Notes under the pieces: model-generated
The model's database searches: none
What the model was told of the DNA's origin: nothing
Seen by the model: the letters and a program-made list of their open reading frames with translations, nothing else
Program-made: the position numbers and the translations under genes
DNA from: an uncultured bacterium
Lineage (GTDB): Bacteria > Pseudomonadota > Gammaproteobacteria > Burkholderiales > Burkholderiaceae_E
Length of the DNA stretch: 53,957 nt
NCBI GenBank assembly: GCA_903934795.1
Contig: CAIZPE010000034.1
Span: forward strand, 1-53,957
Direction: 5' to 3'
In this document: positions 23,637 through 31,515 of the stretch, in pieces
How positions within the stretch are numbered: the stretch's first letter is position 1
Layout: each line of letters begins with the position of its first letter

Positions 23637-25973
23637 TCAGCGGGTGTTGAGCGCGCGCCAGACCCGCTCGGCGGTGAGCGGCATCTGCACCGGGTGGGCG
23701 CGGGTATCGACGCCGGCTCGCGCGAGGGCATCAACCACCGCGTTGACCACGGCCGGCGTGGCGCCGATGGTGCCGAGTTCGCCCACGCCCTTCACGCCCA
23801 GCGGGTTGTTCTTGCAGGGCGTGGACTCGTCCATCTCGGTGAGGAAGGGAACCCGCAGATCGGCTCGCGGCAGGGTGTAGTCGAGGAAGCTGCCGCTGAG
23901 CATCTGGCCGCTCTCGGGGTCGTAGACCAGGTGCTCGCACAGTGCCTGCCCGATGCCCTGGAGGGCGCCGCCGTCGAGCTGACCACGGACGATGGTGGGA
24001 TTGACCACCCGCCCGACATCGTTCACCGAGGCATAGGCAGCCACCTCGATCTCGCCCGTGTCGGGGTCGATCTCGACCTCGCAGATGTGGCAGCCGTTGG
24101 GCCAGGTGGGACCGGACACGGCCACCGAGCTGTCGATGACGATCTTCTGCTCGGGCTGGCGCGCGGCCAGCTCGAACAGCCCGATCTGGCGGTCGGTGCC
24201 CACCACGCGGAAGGCGGCCTGCTGGTATTCCAGGTCGGGCTCGCCCACCTCGAGCGCCTCGGCGGCCAGCGACCGGGCGCGCTCGATGGTGCGCTCCGAG
24301 GCGACGGTGACCGCGGTGCCGCCGGTGAACAGCGAGCGCGAGCCCGCGCTGCCGAAGCCGTTGGCGAGATCGGTGTCACCCTGGATGACGCGAATGCGAT
24401 CGAGCGGCACGCCGAAGATGTCGACCGCGAGCTGCGAATAGGTGGTGGCCAGGCCCTGGCCCATGGCCTGGGTGGCGGAGATCAGCTCGATGATGCCGTC
24501 GGGGCGCACATTGACCGTGACCCGCTCCTCGAGGGCGTTGCCGCCGGTCCACTCCAGGAAGGTGGCGATGCCGCGGCCCCGCACCCGACCGCGGGCACGG
24601 GACTGCGCGGCGCGGGCCTCGAAGCCCGCCCAGTCGGCGAGCGCCAGCCCCTGGTCGAGCACCTTCTCGAACTGACCGGTGTCGTAGGTCTGGCCCATGG
24701 GGTTGGTGTAGGGCATCTGCTCGGGCCGGATCATGTTGCGCCGACGCAGCTCGGCGCCATCGATGCCGAGCTGGCGGGCCGCAGCGTCCATCAGGCGCTC
24801 GATGATGTAGATGGACTCCGGCCGGCCGGCACCGCGGTAGGCGCCGGTGGGTGCCGTGTTGGTGAGCACCGCCTTGAAATGGAAATCGATGGTCTGGATG
24901 TCGTAGATGCTGCTCAGCACCCAGGGGCCGATCAGCAGCTGGATGGCCACGCCGGTGGGGGTGGCGAAAGCGCCGACATTGGCGAGGTTGTGCACCCGGA
25001 AGGCCTGCACGCGGCCGTTGGCATCGAGGGCGAGCTGGGCGCGGGTGTGGATGTCACGACCGTGGATGGCCGAGAGGAACTCCTCGGAACGGTCGGCCGT
25101 CCAGAGCACCGGGCAGGCCAGCTGACGCGCGCAGAAGGCCACGACCGCGTCTTCGGGATACAGGCCGGTCTTCATGCCGAAGCCGCCGCCGACATCGCCG
25201 ACCACCACGCGGATCTTGTCCTGCGGCATGCCCAGCACGGTGTCGGCAAGCAGGTTGCGCACGCCCGTGGGCATCTGGCTGCTCATGCGGATGGTGAGCC
25301 GGCCGCTGGCGGGGTCGTGGCTGGCGAGCACGGTGCGCGGCTCGATGGAGGCCGGCGCAAGCCGCTGGTTGACCAGCGGATCGAGCGTGACCACGTGGGC
25401 CGCCGCGGCAAAGGCCGCCTCGGTGGCTGCCGCGTTGCCGTAGCGGGCCTCGGCAGCAATGTTGCCGACCGCTTCGTGCCAGAGCTGGGGGGCGCCCTCG
25501 GCGACCGCGTCGGTGAGGGCGGTGACCGCAGGCAGTTCCTCGACCTCGAACTGGATGGCCTCGAGCGCGTCGCGGGCCTGCTCGCGGGTATCGGCGACCA
25601 CCGCGGCGACGGCCTCGCCGGCGAAGCGGATGACCTCGAGCGCCAGCGGAAAGCGCGGTGGCGACACCGCCGCCGAGCCGTCGGCGCGCTTGAAGGCGGC
25701 GGCATGCGGCAGCGGCTTGACGCCGGCGGCGAGCAGTTCGGTCGCGGTGATCACCGCCGAGACGCCGGGCATGGCCCGGGCCGCGGAGGTGTCCATCGAC
25801 AGGATGCGGGCGTGCGCGTAGGGCGAGCGCAGAAAGGCGAGCACCCGCGTGCCGGCCGGCGCCATGTCATCGGTGAACTGGCCGCGACCGGTGAGCAGGG
25901 CGGCGTCTTCCACCCGGCTGACCGCCTTTCCGCTGCCGAAGCGCAGAACCCCATTGGCTGCTGAATCATTCAT
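23637..25973 (-). CDS. xanthine dehydrogenase-family molybdenum-binding subunit (CoxL form II-like)
   Basis: A 778-residue large subunit of a molybdenum hydroxylase. GGGFGMKTGL (262-271) and AYRGAGR (378-384) bind the cofactor. The AYRGAGR active-site loop marks the form II branch rather than genuine CO dehydrogenase, which has AYRCSFR. GVGELGTIG contributes the presumed catalytic Glu732. The usual FAD (CoxM) and 2Fe-2S (CoxS) subunits are not next to it, which is unusual: the gene is single and preceded only by an IclR regulator 36 bases upstream. It may use subunits encoded elsewhere. Likely substrates are aldehydes or N-heteroaromatics, unproven. A ribosome-site-like AGGAAG lies 8 bases before the ATG. 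Confidence 0.88.
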   Translation of the reverse strand: MNDSAANGVLRFGSGKAVSRVEDAALLTGRGQFTDDMAPAGTRVLAFLRSPYAHARILSMDTSAARAMPGVSAVITATELLAAGVKPLPHAAAFKRADGSAAVSPPRFPLALEVIRFAGEAVAAVVADTREQARDALEAIQFEVEELPAVTALTDAVAEGAPQLWHEAVGNIAAEARYGNAAATEAAFAAAAHVVTLDPLVNQRLAPASIEPRTVLASHDPASGRLTIRMSSQMPTGVRNLLADTVLGMPQDKIRVVVGDVGGGFGMKTGLYPEDAVVAFCARQLACPVLWTADRSEEFLSAIHGRDIHTRAQLALDANGRVQAFRVHNLANVGAFATPTGVAIQLLIGPWVLSSIYDIQTIDFHFKAVLTNTAPTGAYRGAGRPESIYIIERLMDAAARQLGIDGAELRRRNMIRPEQMPYTNPMGQTYDTGQFEKVLDQGLALADWAGFEARAAQSRARGRVRGRGIATFLEWTGGNALEERVTVNVRPDGIIELISATQAMGQGLATTYSQLAVDIFGVPLDRIRVIQGDTDLANGFGSAGSRSLFTGGTAVTVASERTIERARSLAAEALEVGEPDLEYQQAAFRVVGTDRQIGLFELAARQPEQKIVIDSSVAVSGPTWPNGCHICEVEIDPDTGEIEVAAYASVNDVGRVVNPTIVRGQLDGGALQGIGQALCEHLVYDPESGQMLSGSFLDYTLPRADLRVPFLTEMDESTPCKNNPLGVKGVGELGTIGATPAVVNAVVDALARAGVDTRAHPVQMPLTAERVWRALNTR

Positions 25974-26009
25974 CGAGGCAACTTCCTGTCGAAGGGTGTC
26001 GTCAGCCGA

Positions 26010-26828
26010 TCACCAGTCGATGGTCTGGGCGATGGCGTCAGCCGCCTGGCGCAGGTGAGGCAGGAACTCGATGGCCTCCTCCAGACGCAGACGGCTGACC
26101 GGCGCCTGGACCGCCACGGCGGCCACCACACGCTGGTCGGCGTCGCGCACCGGCACCGCCAGGCAGTTGATGCCGGCGAGATATTCCTCGTCATCGGTGG
26201 CGTAGCCGTTGGCGCGGATGGCCTCGAACTCGCGACCGAGCCGGGCGGGATCGGTGAACGTCTTCTGAGTATGCCGGATCAGCGGGGTGACGCGCAGGAA
26301 ACGCTCACGGCTGCGCTTGGGAAGGTAGGACAGGAACAGCTTGCCGCTGGCCGAGGCATACAGCGGCACCTTGGAGCCCGCGGTGAAGCGCACACGCAGC
26401 GGCCAGGAGGCCTCGACCCGGTCGAGATAGAGCACCGAGTTGTTGTTGGGGATGGTCAGGTTGCAGGTCTCGCCGATCTGCTCGACCAGTTCCTCGAGCA
26501 CGGCGCGCCGGGCACCCCGGGCGGGCGAGCGCAGCAGGGTCTCGACCGCCAGGCCGTTCATGCGCTCGGAGCAGGCATACCGCTTGCTGCCCGGCTCGCG
26601 CCCGACCAGGCCGGCGTGCTCGAGCGTGGTGAGGATGCGGTAGACGGTGGGCTTGGGCAGCTCGACCTCGCGGCAGATCTCGGAGAGCTGCGGCGGCGTG
26701 TCGTGACGGGCGATGGCCTCGAGGATGCGCACGGCCCTCAGGATGGCCGATCCGGCCGGTACCGCCTCGGGCGGATCTTCGAGAACGGTGGCGTGAAACT
26801 CGGTGTCGAACTCGGAATCGTCGGTCAT
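26010..26828 (-). CDS. IclR-family transcriptional regulator
   Basis: A 272-residue regulator. The N-terminal winged helix includes SAILRAVRILEAIARHDTPP and the recognition region LSEICREVELPKPTVYRILTTLEHAGLV. The C-terminal GAF-like effector domain includes VPLYASASGKLFLSYL, DDEEYLAGINCLAVPV and VVAAVAVQAP, the standard IclR sequence. The ATG at 26828 is preferred because GGAGA lies 6 bases upstream; an extension from 26873 lacks one. It lies just upstream of the CoxL-like gene on the same strand with a 36-base gap, so the two are probably co-transcribed and the regulator likely controls both. The effector is unknown. Confidence 0.9.
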   Translation of the reverse strand: MTDDSEFDTEFHATVLEDPPEAVPAGSAILRAVRILEAIARHDTPPQLSEICREVELPKPTVYRILTTLEHAGLVGREPGSKRYACSERMNGLAVETLLRSPARGARRAVLEELVEQIGETCNLTIPNNNSVLYLDRVEASWPLRVRFTAGSKVPLYASASGKLFLSYLPKRSRERFLRVTPLIRHTQKTFTDPARLGREFEAIRANGYATDDEEYLAGINCLAVPVRDADQRVVAAVAVQAPVSRLRLEEAIEFLPHLRQAADAIAQTIDW

Positions 26829-26928
26829 CGCTGTCTCCGTCTTGAGGGATTCTGATCGTTGTTGGAACAGCATTATGGGGAAAGCGAAACGCCAGCGCGA
26901 GGTTTCCTTTTTTCAATGATTTACCAGA

Positions 26929-26942
26929 TGAAACGATTTTCA
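26929..26942. promoter_or_regulatory. candidate IclR-type operator (TGAAA-N4-TTTCA)
   Basis: A 14-bp inverted repeat, TGAAACGATTTTCA, lies 101 bases upstream of the IclR start. It resembles the TGGAAA-N-TTTCCA arrangement of known IclR sites and could be an autoregulatory site. Confidence 0.35.
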
Positions 26943-27022
26943 GGGGTTTTCGCCGGGCCAGCGGGAATTCTCCTCTGAGAACAACGCATCCGATCGGCTT
27001 GCGGTTTCCAGAGGAGAAGCCG

Positions 27023-27042
27023 TGGAAAAGCCGAAATTTCCA
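27023..27042. promoter_or_regulatory. candidate IclR-type operator (TGGAAA-N8-TTTCCA)
   Basis: TGGAAA at 27023-27028 and TTTCCA at 27037-27042 form perfect 6-bp arms around 8 bases. The arms equal the half-sites of the E. coli IclR consensus, though the spacer is longer. It lies about 195 bases upstream of the IclR gene and may work together with the site at 26929. Confidence 0.35.
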
Positions 27043-27051
27043 TCGTCTGTC

Positions 27052-27083
27052 CAAGACGAATCCGGGACAAGCCCGGCGTCTTG
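27052..27083. other. nested hairpin with 7+5 bp stem
   Basis: CAAGACG (27052-27058) pairs with CGTCTTG (27077-27083). Inside it CCGGG (27062-27066) pairs with CCCGG (27072-27076) around the loop ACAAG, leaving only an AAT bulge. All 12 pairs are Watson-Crick. It lies 61-92 bases beyond the stop of the nitronate monooxygenase gene, so it could end or stabilise that transcript; no U-run follows on the minus strand. Confidence 0.55.
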
Positions 27084-27143
27084 TCCAGGCCGATCCGCAA
27101 TCCGGAGTTGCAGCAGACGAACCGGCACTGGAGAGCCCGGGGT

Positions 27144-28091
27144 TCAGCCCGTGGAACCGTAGCGGGCCGCCAGCGACGCGATCACCGCCTCGCACTCGGC
27201 GATGGTCTGCTCGATGATCTCGCGCACCGGCCGAACCGCGTCGATGCGACCGCAGACCTGCCCGGTCAGGGGCACCGCGGCCTCCAGGTCGCCGCCGAAA
27301 TAGAGGTCGAGCACATTGGCGAACTCGTCGCGCATGTTCGGGGGGTTGGCGAACTCCAGCCGGGTGGTGCGCGCGGTGCGCAGCGCCCGCAGCGCCGGAC
27401 CGTTGCCGCCACGGTTCAGGAACACCGTGTCGGTCTCTTCGGCGCGCACGATCGCGTCCTTCCAGTTGCCGTGGGCCGGCGACTCGGCGGCGGTCAGCAT
27501 GCGGGTGCCCATCTGCACGCCCTCGGCGCCGAGCGCGAGCGCCGCGGCCATCGACACGCCGTCGCTGAAGCCGCCGGCGGCGATCACCGGCACCTTCACC
27601 TGCGAGCAGACCAGCGGCAGCAGCACCATCGAGGCGACATCGCGCTGGTTCTTGAAGCCGCCCCCCTCGGCGCCCTCCACGATCAGACCGTCCACCCCTG
27701 CGGCCACCGCCTTGAGCGCGCCCTTGAGGGTGGGCACCACATGGAAGACCGTCAGTCCGTGCGACTTCAGGTCGGCGCAGTAGCGCGAGGGATCGCCGGC
27801 CGAGGTGGTGACGAAGCGCACCCCCTGGTCGACCACGAACTTCACGATGTCGGGGTCGCGCACATAGGTGAGCGCGATGTTCACGCCGAAGGGCCGGTCG
27901 GTGAGCTCGCGCATCCGGCGGATTTCGTCGCGGACCTCGTCGAGCTTGCCCGAGGAGGTCTCGATGATGCCCATGCCGCCGGCATTGGACACCGCCGAGG
28001 CGAGCTGGGCGCGGGCGATCCAGCCCATCGGGGCCTGCACGATCGGGTGGGTGATGCCGAGCATCTCGGTGACGCGGTTGCGAAGGGCCAT
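27144..28091 (-). CDS. nitronate monooxygenase (2-nitropropane dioxygenase family)
   Basis: A 315-residue FMN-dependent TIM-barrel enzyme. The family start reads ITHPIVQAPMGWIARAQLASAVSNAGGMGIIE. The FMN-binding part includes VDGLIVEGAEGGG and PVIAAGGFSDGVSMAAALALGAEGVQMGTRM. These enzymes oxidise alkyl nitronates such as propionate 3-nitronate, though many members have other flavin roles. GGAG lies about 9 bases before the ATG. The next gene on the same strand upstream is the glyoxalase-like protein, with a 31-base gap, so the two likely form an operon. The lower-GC regulatory gap follows downstream. Confidence 0.87.
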   Translation of the reverse strand: MALRNRVTEMLGITHPIVQAPMGWIARAQLASAVSNAGGMGIIETSSGKLDEVRDEIRRMRELTDRPFGVNIALTYVRDPDIVKFVVDQGVRFVTTSAGDPSRYCADLKSHGLTVFHVVPTLKGALKAVAAGVDGLIVEGAEGGGFKNQRDVASMVLLPLVCSQVKVPVIAAGGFSDGVSMAAALALGAEGVQMGTRMLTAAESPAHGNWKDAIVRAEETDTVFLNRGGNGPALRALRTARTTRLEFANPPNMRDEFANVLDLYFGGDLEAAVPLTGQVCGRIDAVRPVREIIEQTIAECEAVIASLAARYGSTG

Positions 28092-28122
28092 GGCGTTGAC
28101 TCCGGAAAGCGGGGCAAGGGGA

Positions 28123-28977
28123 TCAGCCGGCCACGAGGACCAGCAGCTGGCCGTTGGCGTGCGCGGCCGGCACCACCAGCGCGCCGGCCGACTCGGCCAC
28201 CGGCGTGGTGCCGAGCGCGCGCCGCGCCTGGGCGAGGTCGGTCACCTGCAGCACCAGCGCGGCCACGCCCTCGTCGGCCAGGCCGCCGAGATCGGCTCCC
28301 GGGTGGCGGGCGGCCAGCTGGGCGCGCGACAGGTACTCGAAGGGCGCTCGACCGGCACCGGAGACCACCCGCCAGGCGCCATCGGGCAGGCGCTCGGGCG
28401 TGCGGTCGACCAGCCGGCCGAGGTGAGCGGCGGCGGCCTGCGGATCGGGCGCAAGCAGCTCCAGGCAGGCGATGCCGATGGCGCCGTTGGCATGTCGGCA
28501 CAGCTCGGGAATCCAGACCGCCTCACGGGTGAAGTGCCGGCACGCGAACAGGCGCATGTCGCCCGGCCGCTCGTGCACCGGCCACATGAAGGTCTCGAAG
28601 CGCGCCTCGGTGAGCGATCCGTCAGGCAGGGTGACGGGGCGACCGAAGGCATTGGGCCCGGTGGCGGCGATGCCGCGGGCGTGCAGTTCGGCCACGCCGG
28701 CGGCGGCATCGCGCGCGGTGAAGGCGGCCCGCTCGATGCCCTCGCGGCGGGCGAGGAAGGCGCGGGTGGGCTGGTTGTGGTCGGTGTCGGCGAGCACCCC
28801 GAGCAGCTCGAGGTAGTCGTCGCCGAACATGATGGTGTGGTTGCCGGTGCCCATGTGGGCGCTGTGGGTGCCGCGCGGCGACAGCGTGAAGCCCAGCGCG
28901 CGCCAGCCCGCGGCGGCGGCGTCGAGGTCGCGCACGGTGATCACCGCGTGGTCCAGTCCGATGACCTGGTCGAGCAT
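28123..28977 (-). CDS. VOC/glyoxalase-like domain protein
   Basis: A 284-residue protein of the glyoxalase-like (VOC) superfamily. It begins QVIGLDHAVITVRDLDAAAAGWRALGFTL, the typical first beta-alpha-beta-beta-beta module. GNHTIMFGDDYLELLGV supplies the metal-ligand-type strand and Glu. A second, more divergent module covers about residues 165-284. GGAGG lies 6 bases before the ATG at 28977, which fixes the start; upstream frame is shadow. It is probably co-transcribed with the nitronate monooxygenase. No substrate can be assigned; relatives include dioxygenases and lactoylglutathione-type lyases. Confidence 0.82.
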   Translation of the reverse strand: MLDQVIGLDHAVITVRDLDAAAAGWRALGFTLSPRGTHSAHMGTGNHTIMFGDDYLELLGVLADTDHNQPTRAFLARREGIERAAFTARDAAAGVAELHARGIAATGPNAFGRPVTLPDGSLTEARFETFMWPVHERPGDMRLFACRHFTREAVWIPELCRHANGAIGIACLELLAPDPQAAAAHLGRLVDRTPERLPDGAWRVVSGAGRAPFEYLSRAQLAARHPGADLGGLADEGVAALVLQVTDLAQARRALGTTPVAESAGALVVPAAHANGQLLVLVAG

Positions 28978-29103
28978 GCAAGCCTCCATTCCGATTGGCT
29001 GCCCCGCGGGCGGCCGACGGCCGATGCTATCGCCCGGCCGACTGGAAGCCGACCGCTTTTGATGACACAGTGGCGCACGCACCGCCCCCGGATTCCGTTT
29101 CCC

Positions 29104-30408
29104 ATGAGCGCATCACCCGCCTGGCCGCCCTCCCTGTGGGCCGCAGCCACCCCGCCCGGCCCGACCTGGTCTGCACTGCCCGGCCCGCTGAGCACCGATG
29201 TCGCCGTCATCGGCGCCGGCTTCACCGGCCTGTCCACCGCGCTGCACCTCGCCCGCCAGGGCGCCCAGGTGACCGTGATCGAGGCAGCCGAACCCGGCTG
29301 GGGCGCCTCGGGCCGCAACAACGGCCAGGTGATCCCCACGCTCACCCGGCCGGAGCCGGAACAGATCGTGGCCCGCCATGGCGCGGCCGGCGAGCGCTTC
29401 GTCGGCCTCATCCGCGACTGCGCCGCGAATCTTTTCGACCTGATCCGCGCCGAGGGCATCGACGCCGAGGCCGAGCAGACCGGCTGGGTGCAGCCGGTGC
29501 ACACGCCCGGTCGCATGGCGATCGCCGAACGGCGCGTGCGGCAGTGGTCGGCGGTGGGTGCGCCGGTGGAGCTGCTCTCGGCCCAGGCCGTGCGCGAGCG
29601 CACCGGCTCGAGCGCCTGGCACGGCGGCTGGTGGAATCCCACCGGCGGCCATGTGAACCCGCTCGCCCTCACCCGCGGCCTGGCCATGGCCGCGCAGCGG
29701 GCCGGCGCGCAGATCCATGTCCGCACGCCGGTGCGCAGCCTGCGGCGCACCCAGGATGGCTGGCTGCTCGGCACCGATGCCGGCGAGGTGCGTGCCCGCG
29801 CGGTGGTGCTGGCCACCGGCAGCTACACCGGCGAGTTCGCGCCCGGGCTGGCGCCGGCCGTCGCGCGCGAAGTGGTGCCGGTGCTCTCCTGGCAGATGGC
29901 CACCGCGCCGGTGCCCGAGGCGGCGCGCCGGGTGGTGATCCCCGGCCGGCACGCGGTCTCCGACACCCATGGCGACCTCTACTTCATGCGCTATGACGCC
30001 CGCCACCGCCTGATCACCGGCGGCGCGCTGGTCAACCCGCGCAACGGCGCGCAGCGCCTGCGGGCGCGGATCGGCGCGCGGCTGCAGGGCCTGTTCCCCG
30101 CCCTGGGCGACGTGCGCTTCGACCATGTCTGGAACGGCTACATCGGCATGACCGACGACTACCTGCCACGGGTGCACCGCATCGGCCCCGATGGCTATGC
30201 CTGGGTGGGCTGCAACGGCCGTGCCGTGGGCCTGTCGGTGGCGCTCGGCCGCGAGCTCGCCCGCGCGGTGCAGGGCGCACCCGACCAGGATCTCGCCCTG
30301 CCCTTCACCGAACCCAGGCCGCTCGCGCTGCACGGCCTCGCCCGTCGCACCGCGCCCTTCATGCTGTTGCTCTATCGCTATCGCGACCAGCGCGAGATCC
30401 GCGCCTGA
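29104..30408 (+). CDS. FAD-dependent amine/amino-acid oxidoreductase (DadA/PuuB-like)
   Basis: A 434-residue flavoprotein of the DAO family. The dinucleotide motif is VAVIGAGFTGLSTALHLARQG (GxGxxG at 37-42), followed by the acidic end of strand two (VTVIEA) and the GWGASGRNNGQVIPTL segment typical of gamma-glutamylputrescine oxidase-like enzymes. VVLATGSYTGEFAPGL and the C-terminal GPDGYAWVGCNGRAVGLSVALGRELA close the FAD site. Such enzymes oxidise amines or D-amino acids and feed electrons to oxygen or quinone. It is divergent from the glyoxalase-like gene and lies 24 bases before a quinone-oxidoreductase-like gene. The substrate is unassigned. Confidence 0.88.
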   Translation: MSASPAWPPSLWAAATPPGPTWSALPGPLSTDVAVIGAGFTGLSTALHLARQGAQVTVIEAAEPGWGASGRNNGQVIPTLTRPEPEQIVARHGAAGERFVGLIRDCAANLFDLIRAEGIDAEAEQTGWVQPVHTPGRMAIAERRVRQWSAVGAPVELLSAQAVRERTGSSAWHGGWWNPTGGHVNPLALTRGLAMAAQRAGAQIHVRTPVRSLRRTQDGWLLGTDAGEVRARAVVLATGSYTGEFAPGLAPAVAREVVPVLSWQMATAPVPEAARRVVIPGRHAVSDTHGDLYFMRYDARHRLITGGALVNPRNGAQRLRARIGARLQGLFPALGDVRFDHVWNGYIGMTDDYLPRVHRIGPDGYAWVGCNGRAVGLSVALGRELARAVQGAPDQDLALPFTEPRPLALHGLARRTAPFMLLLYRYRDQREIRA

Positions 30409-30432
30409 CCCTGCTTCCGGAGTTTCCCGCCC

Positions 30433-31449
30433 ATGAAAGCCGTAGGACACACCCGCTGCCTGCCGGTGACCGACCCCGACTGCCTGATCGACCTCGACCT
30501 GCCCGAGCCCGTGGCCACCGGCCGCGACCTGCTGGTGCGGGTGATGGCGGTGTCGGTCAATCCGGTGGACACCAAGCTGCGCCGCAACGCCCCACCGCCC
30601 GCCGGGGAAGCCCGCGTGCTGGGCTATGACGCGGCCGGCGTGGTCGAGGCGGTGGGACCGCAGGTCACCGGCTTCAAGCCCGGCGACGAGGTCTGGTATG
30701 CCGGTTCTCGGGTTCGACCCGGCACCAACGCCGAACGGCACCTGGTCGATGAGCGCATCGTCGGCATGAAGCCGCACAGCCTGTCCTTCGAGCAGGCCGC
30801 CGCCATGCCGCTCACCACCATCACCGCCTGGGAGGCGCTCTTCGACCGCCTGCAGCTGCGCGCCGGCAAGCCAGCCGATGCCGGCACCCTGCTGATCACC
30901 GGCGCGGCCGGCGGCGTGGGCTCGATCGCGGTGCAGCTCGCCCGGCGCCTGACCGGCGCGCAGGTGGTCGCCACCGCCTCGCGCCCCGAGAGCCGCGCGC
31001 AGGCGCTCGCGCTCGGCGCGCATCGGGTCATCGATCACGGCCGGCCGCTCAGCGAGGAGCTGCGCCGCGAGGGCATCCGCTGGGTCGAGAACATCTTCAG
31101 CATCACCCATACCCACCTGCACTTCGCCGAGCTCGCGAAATCGGTCGCGCCGCAGGGCCGCATCTGCGTGATCGACACGCCCGAGAAGCCGCTCGACTTC
31201 ATGCTGCTGCGCGAGCGCTGCGCCTCGCTGCACTGGGAGGGCATGTTCACGCGCTCGGGTTTCCAGACCGCCGACATGGCCGAGCAGGGCCGCCTGCTCA
31301 GCGAGACGGCGCGTCTGGTCGATGACGGTCTGATCCGCTGCACCCACACCCGCACCGCCGGGCGGATCTGCGCCGCCGACCTGCGAGCCGCGCATGCCGA
31401 GATCGAGTCGAACCGCACGATCGGCAAGATCGTGCTGGCGGGCTTCTGA
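30433..31449 (+). CDS. zinc-binding alcohol dehydrogenase family protein (quinone oxidoreductase-like)
   Basis: A 338-residue medium-chain dehydrogenase/reductase. The GroES-like N-terminus contains VMAVSVNPVDTKLRR and LGYDAAGVVEAVG. The NAD(P)H Rossmann motif is GAAGGVGSI (157-165). Catalytic zinc cysteines are absent, as in quinone oxidoreductases and the related adh_fam_1 group, to which the ENIFSITHTHLHFAEL and FMLLRERCASLHWEGMFTR segments point. It probably reduces quinones or activated double bonds with NADPH. It follows the DadA-like gene by 24 bases and is likely co-transcribed. A 66-base gap separates it from the convergent sugar dehydrogenase. Confidence 0.88.
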   Translation: MKAVGHTRCLPVTDPDCLIDLDLPEPVATGRDLLVRVMAVSVNPVDTKLRRNAPPPAGEARVLGYDAAGVVEAVGPQVTGFKPGDEVWYAGSRVRPGTNAERHLVDERIVGMKPHSLSFEQAAAMPLTTITAWEALFDRLQLRAGKPADAGTLLITGAAGGVGSIAVQLARRLTGAQVVATASRPESRAQALALGAHRVIDHGRPLSEELRREGIRWVENIFSITHTHLHFAELAKSVAPQGRICVIDTPEKPLDFMLLRERCASLHWEGMFTRSGFQTADMAEQGRLLSETARLVDDGLIRCTHTRTAGRICAADLRAAHAEIESNRTIGKIVLAGF

Positions 31450-31515
31450 GGTGCCGCAGGGCGCGCGGCTGCGGGCCGCGGGGGCCGGATGGCCGAGCCG
31501 CCGCCGCCCGCGCCC

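Larger units (their letters stand above)
26829..27143. other. 315-bp non-coding region upstream of the IclR gene
   Basis: This gap is clearly lower in GC than its surroundings (T-rich around 26900-26950). It contains two IclR-like inverted repeats and one nested hairpin, listed separately. It is both the 3' flank of the nitronate monooxygenase gene and the promoter region of the IclR-CoxL pair. A short minus-strand frame crosses it but shows no coding character. Confidence 0.6.

Noticed and set aside
26940-27128. 62-residue minus-strand frame in the IclR upstream gap
   Set aside because: No ribosome site or domain, and it overlaps inverted repeats and a hairpin; the gap looks regulatory.
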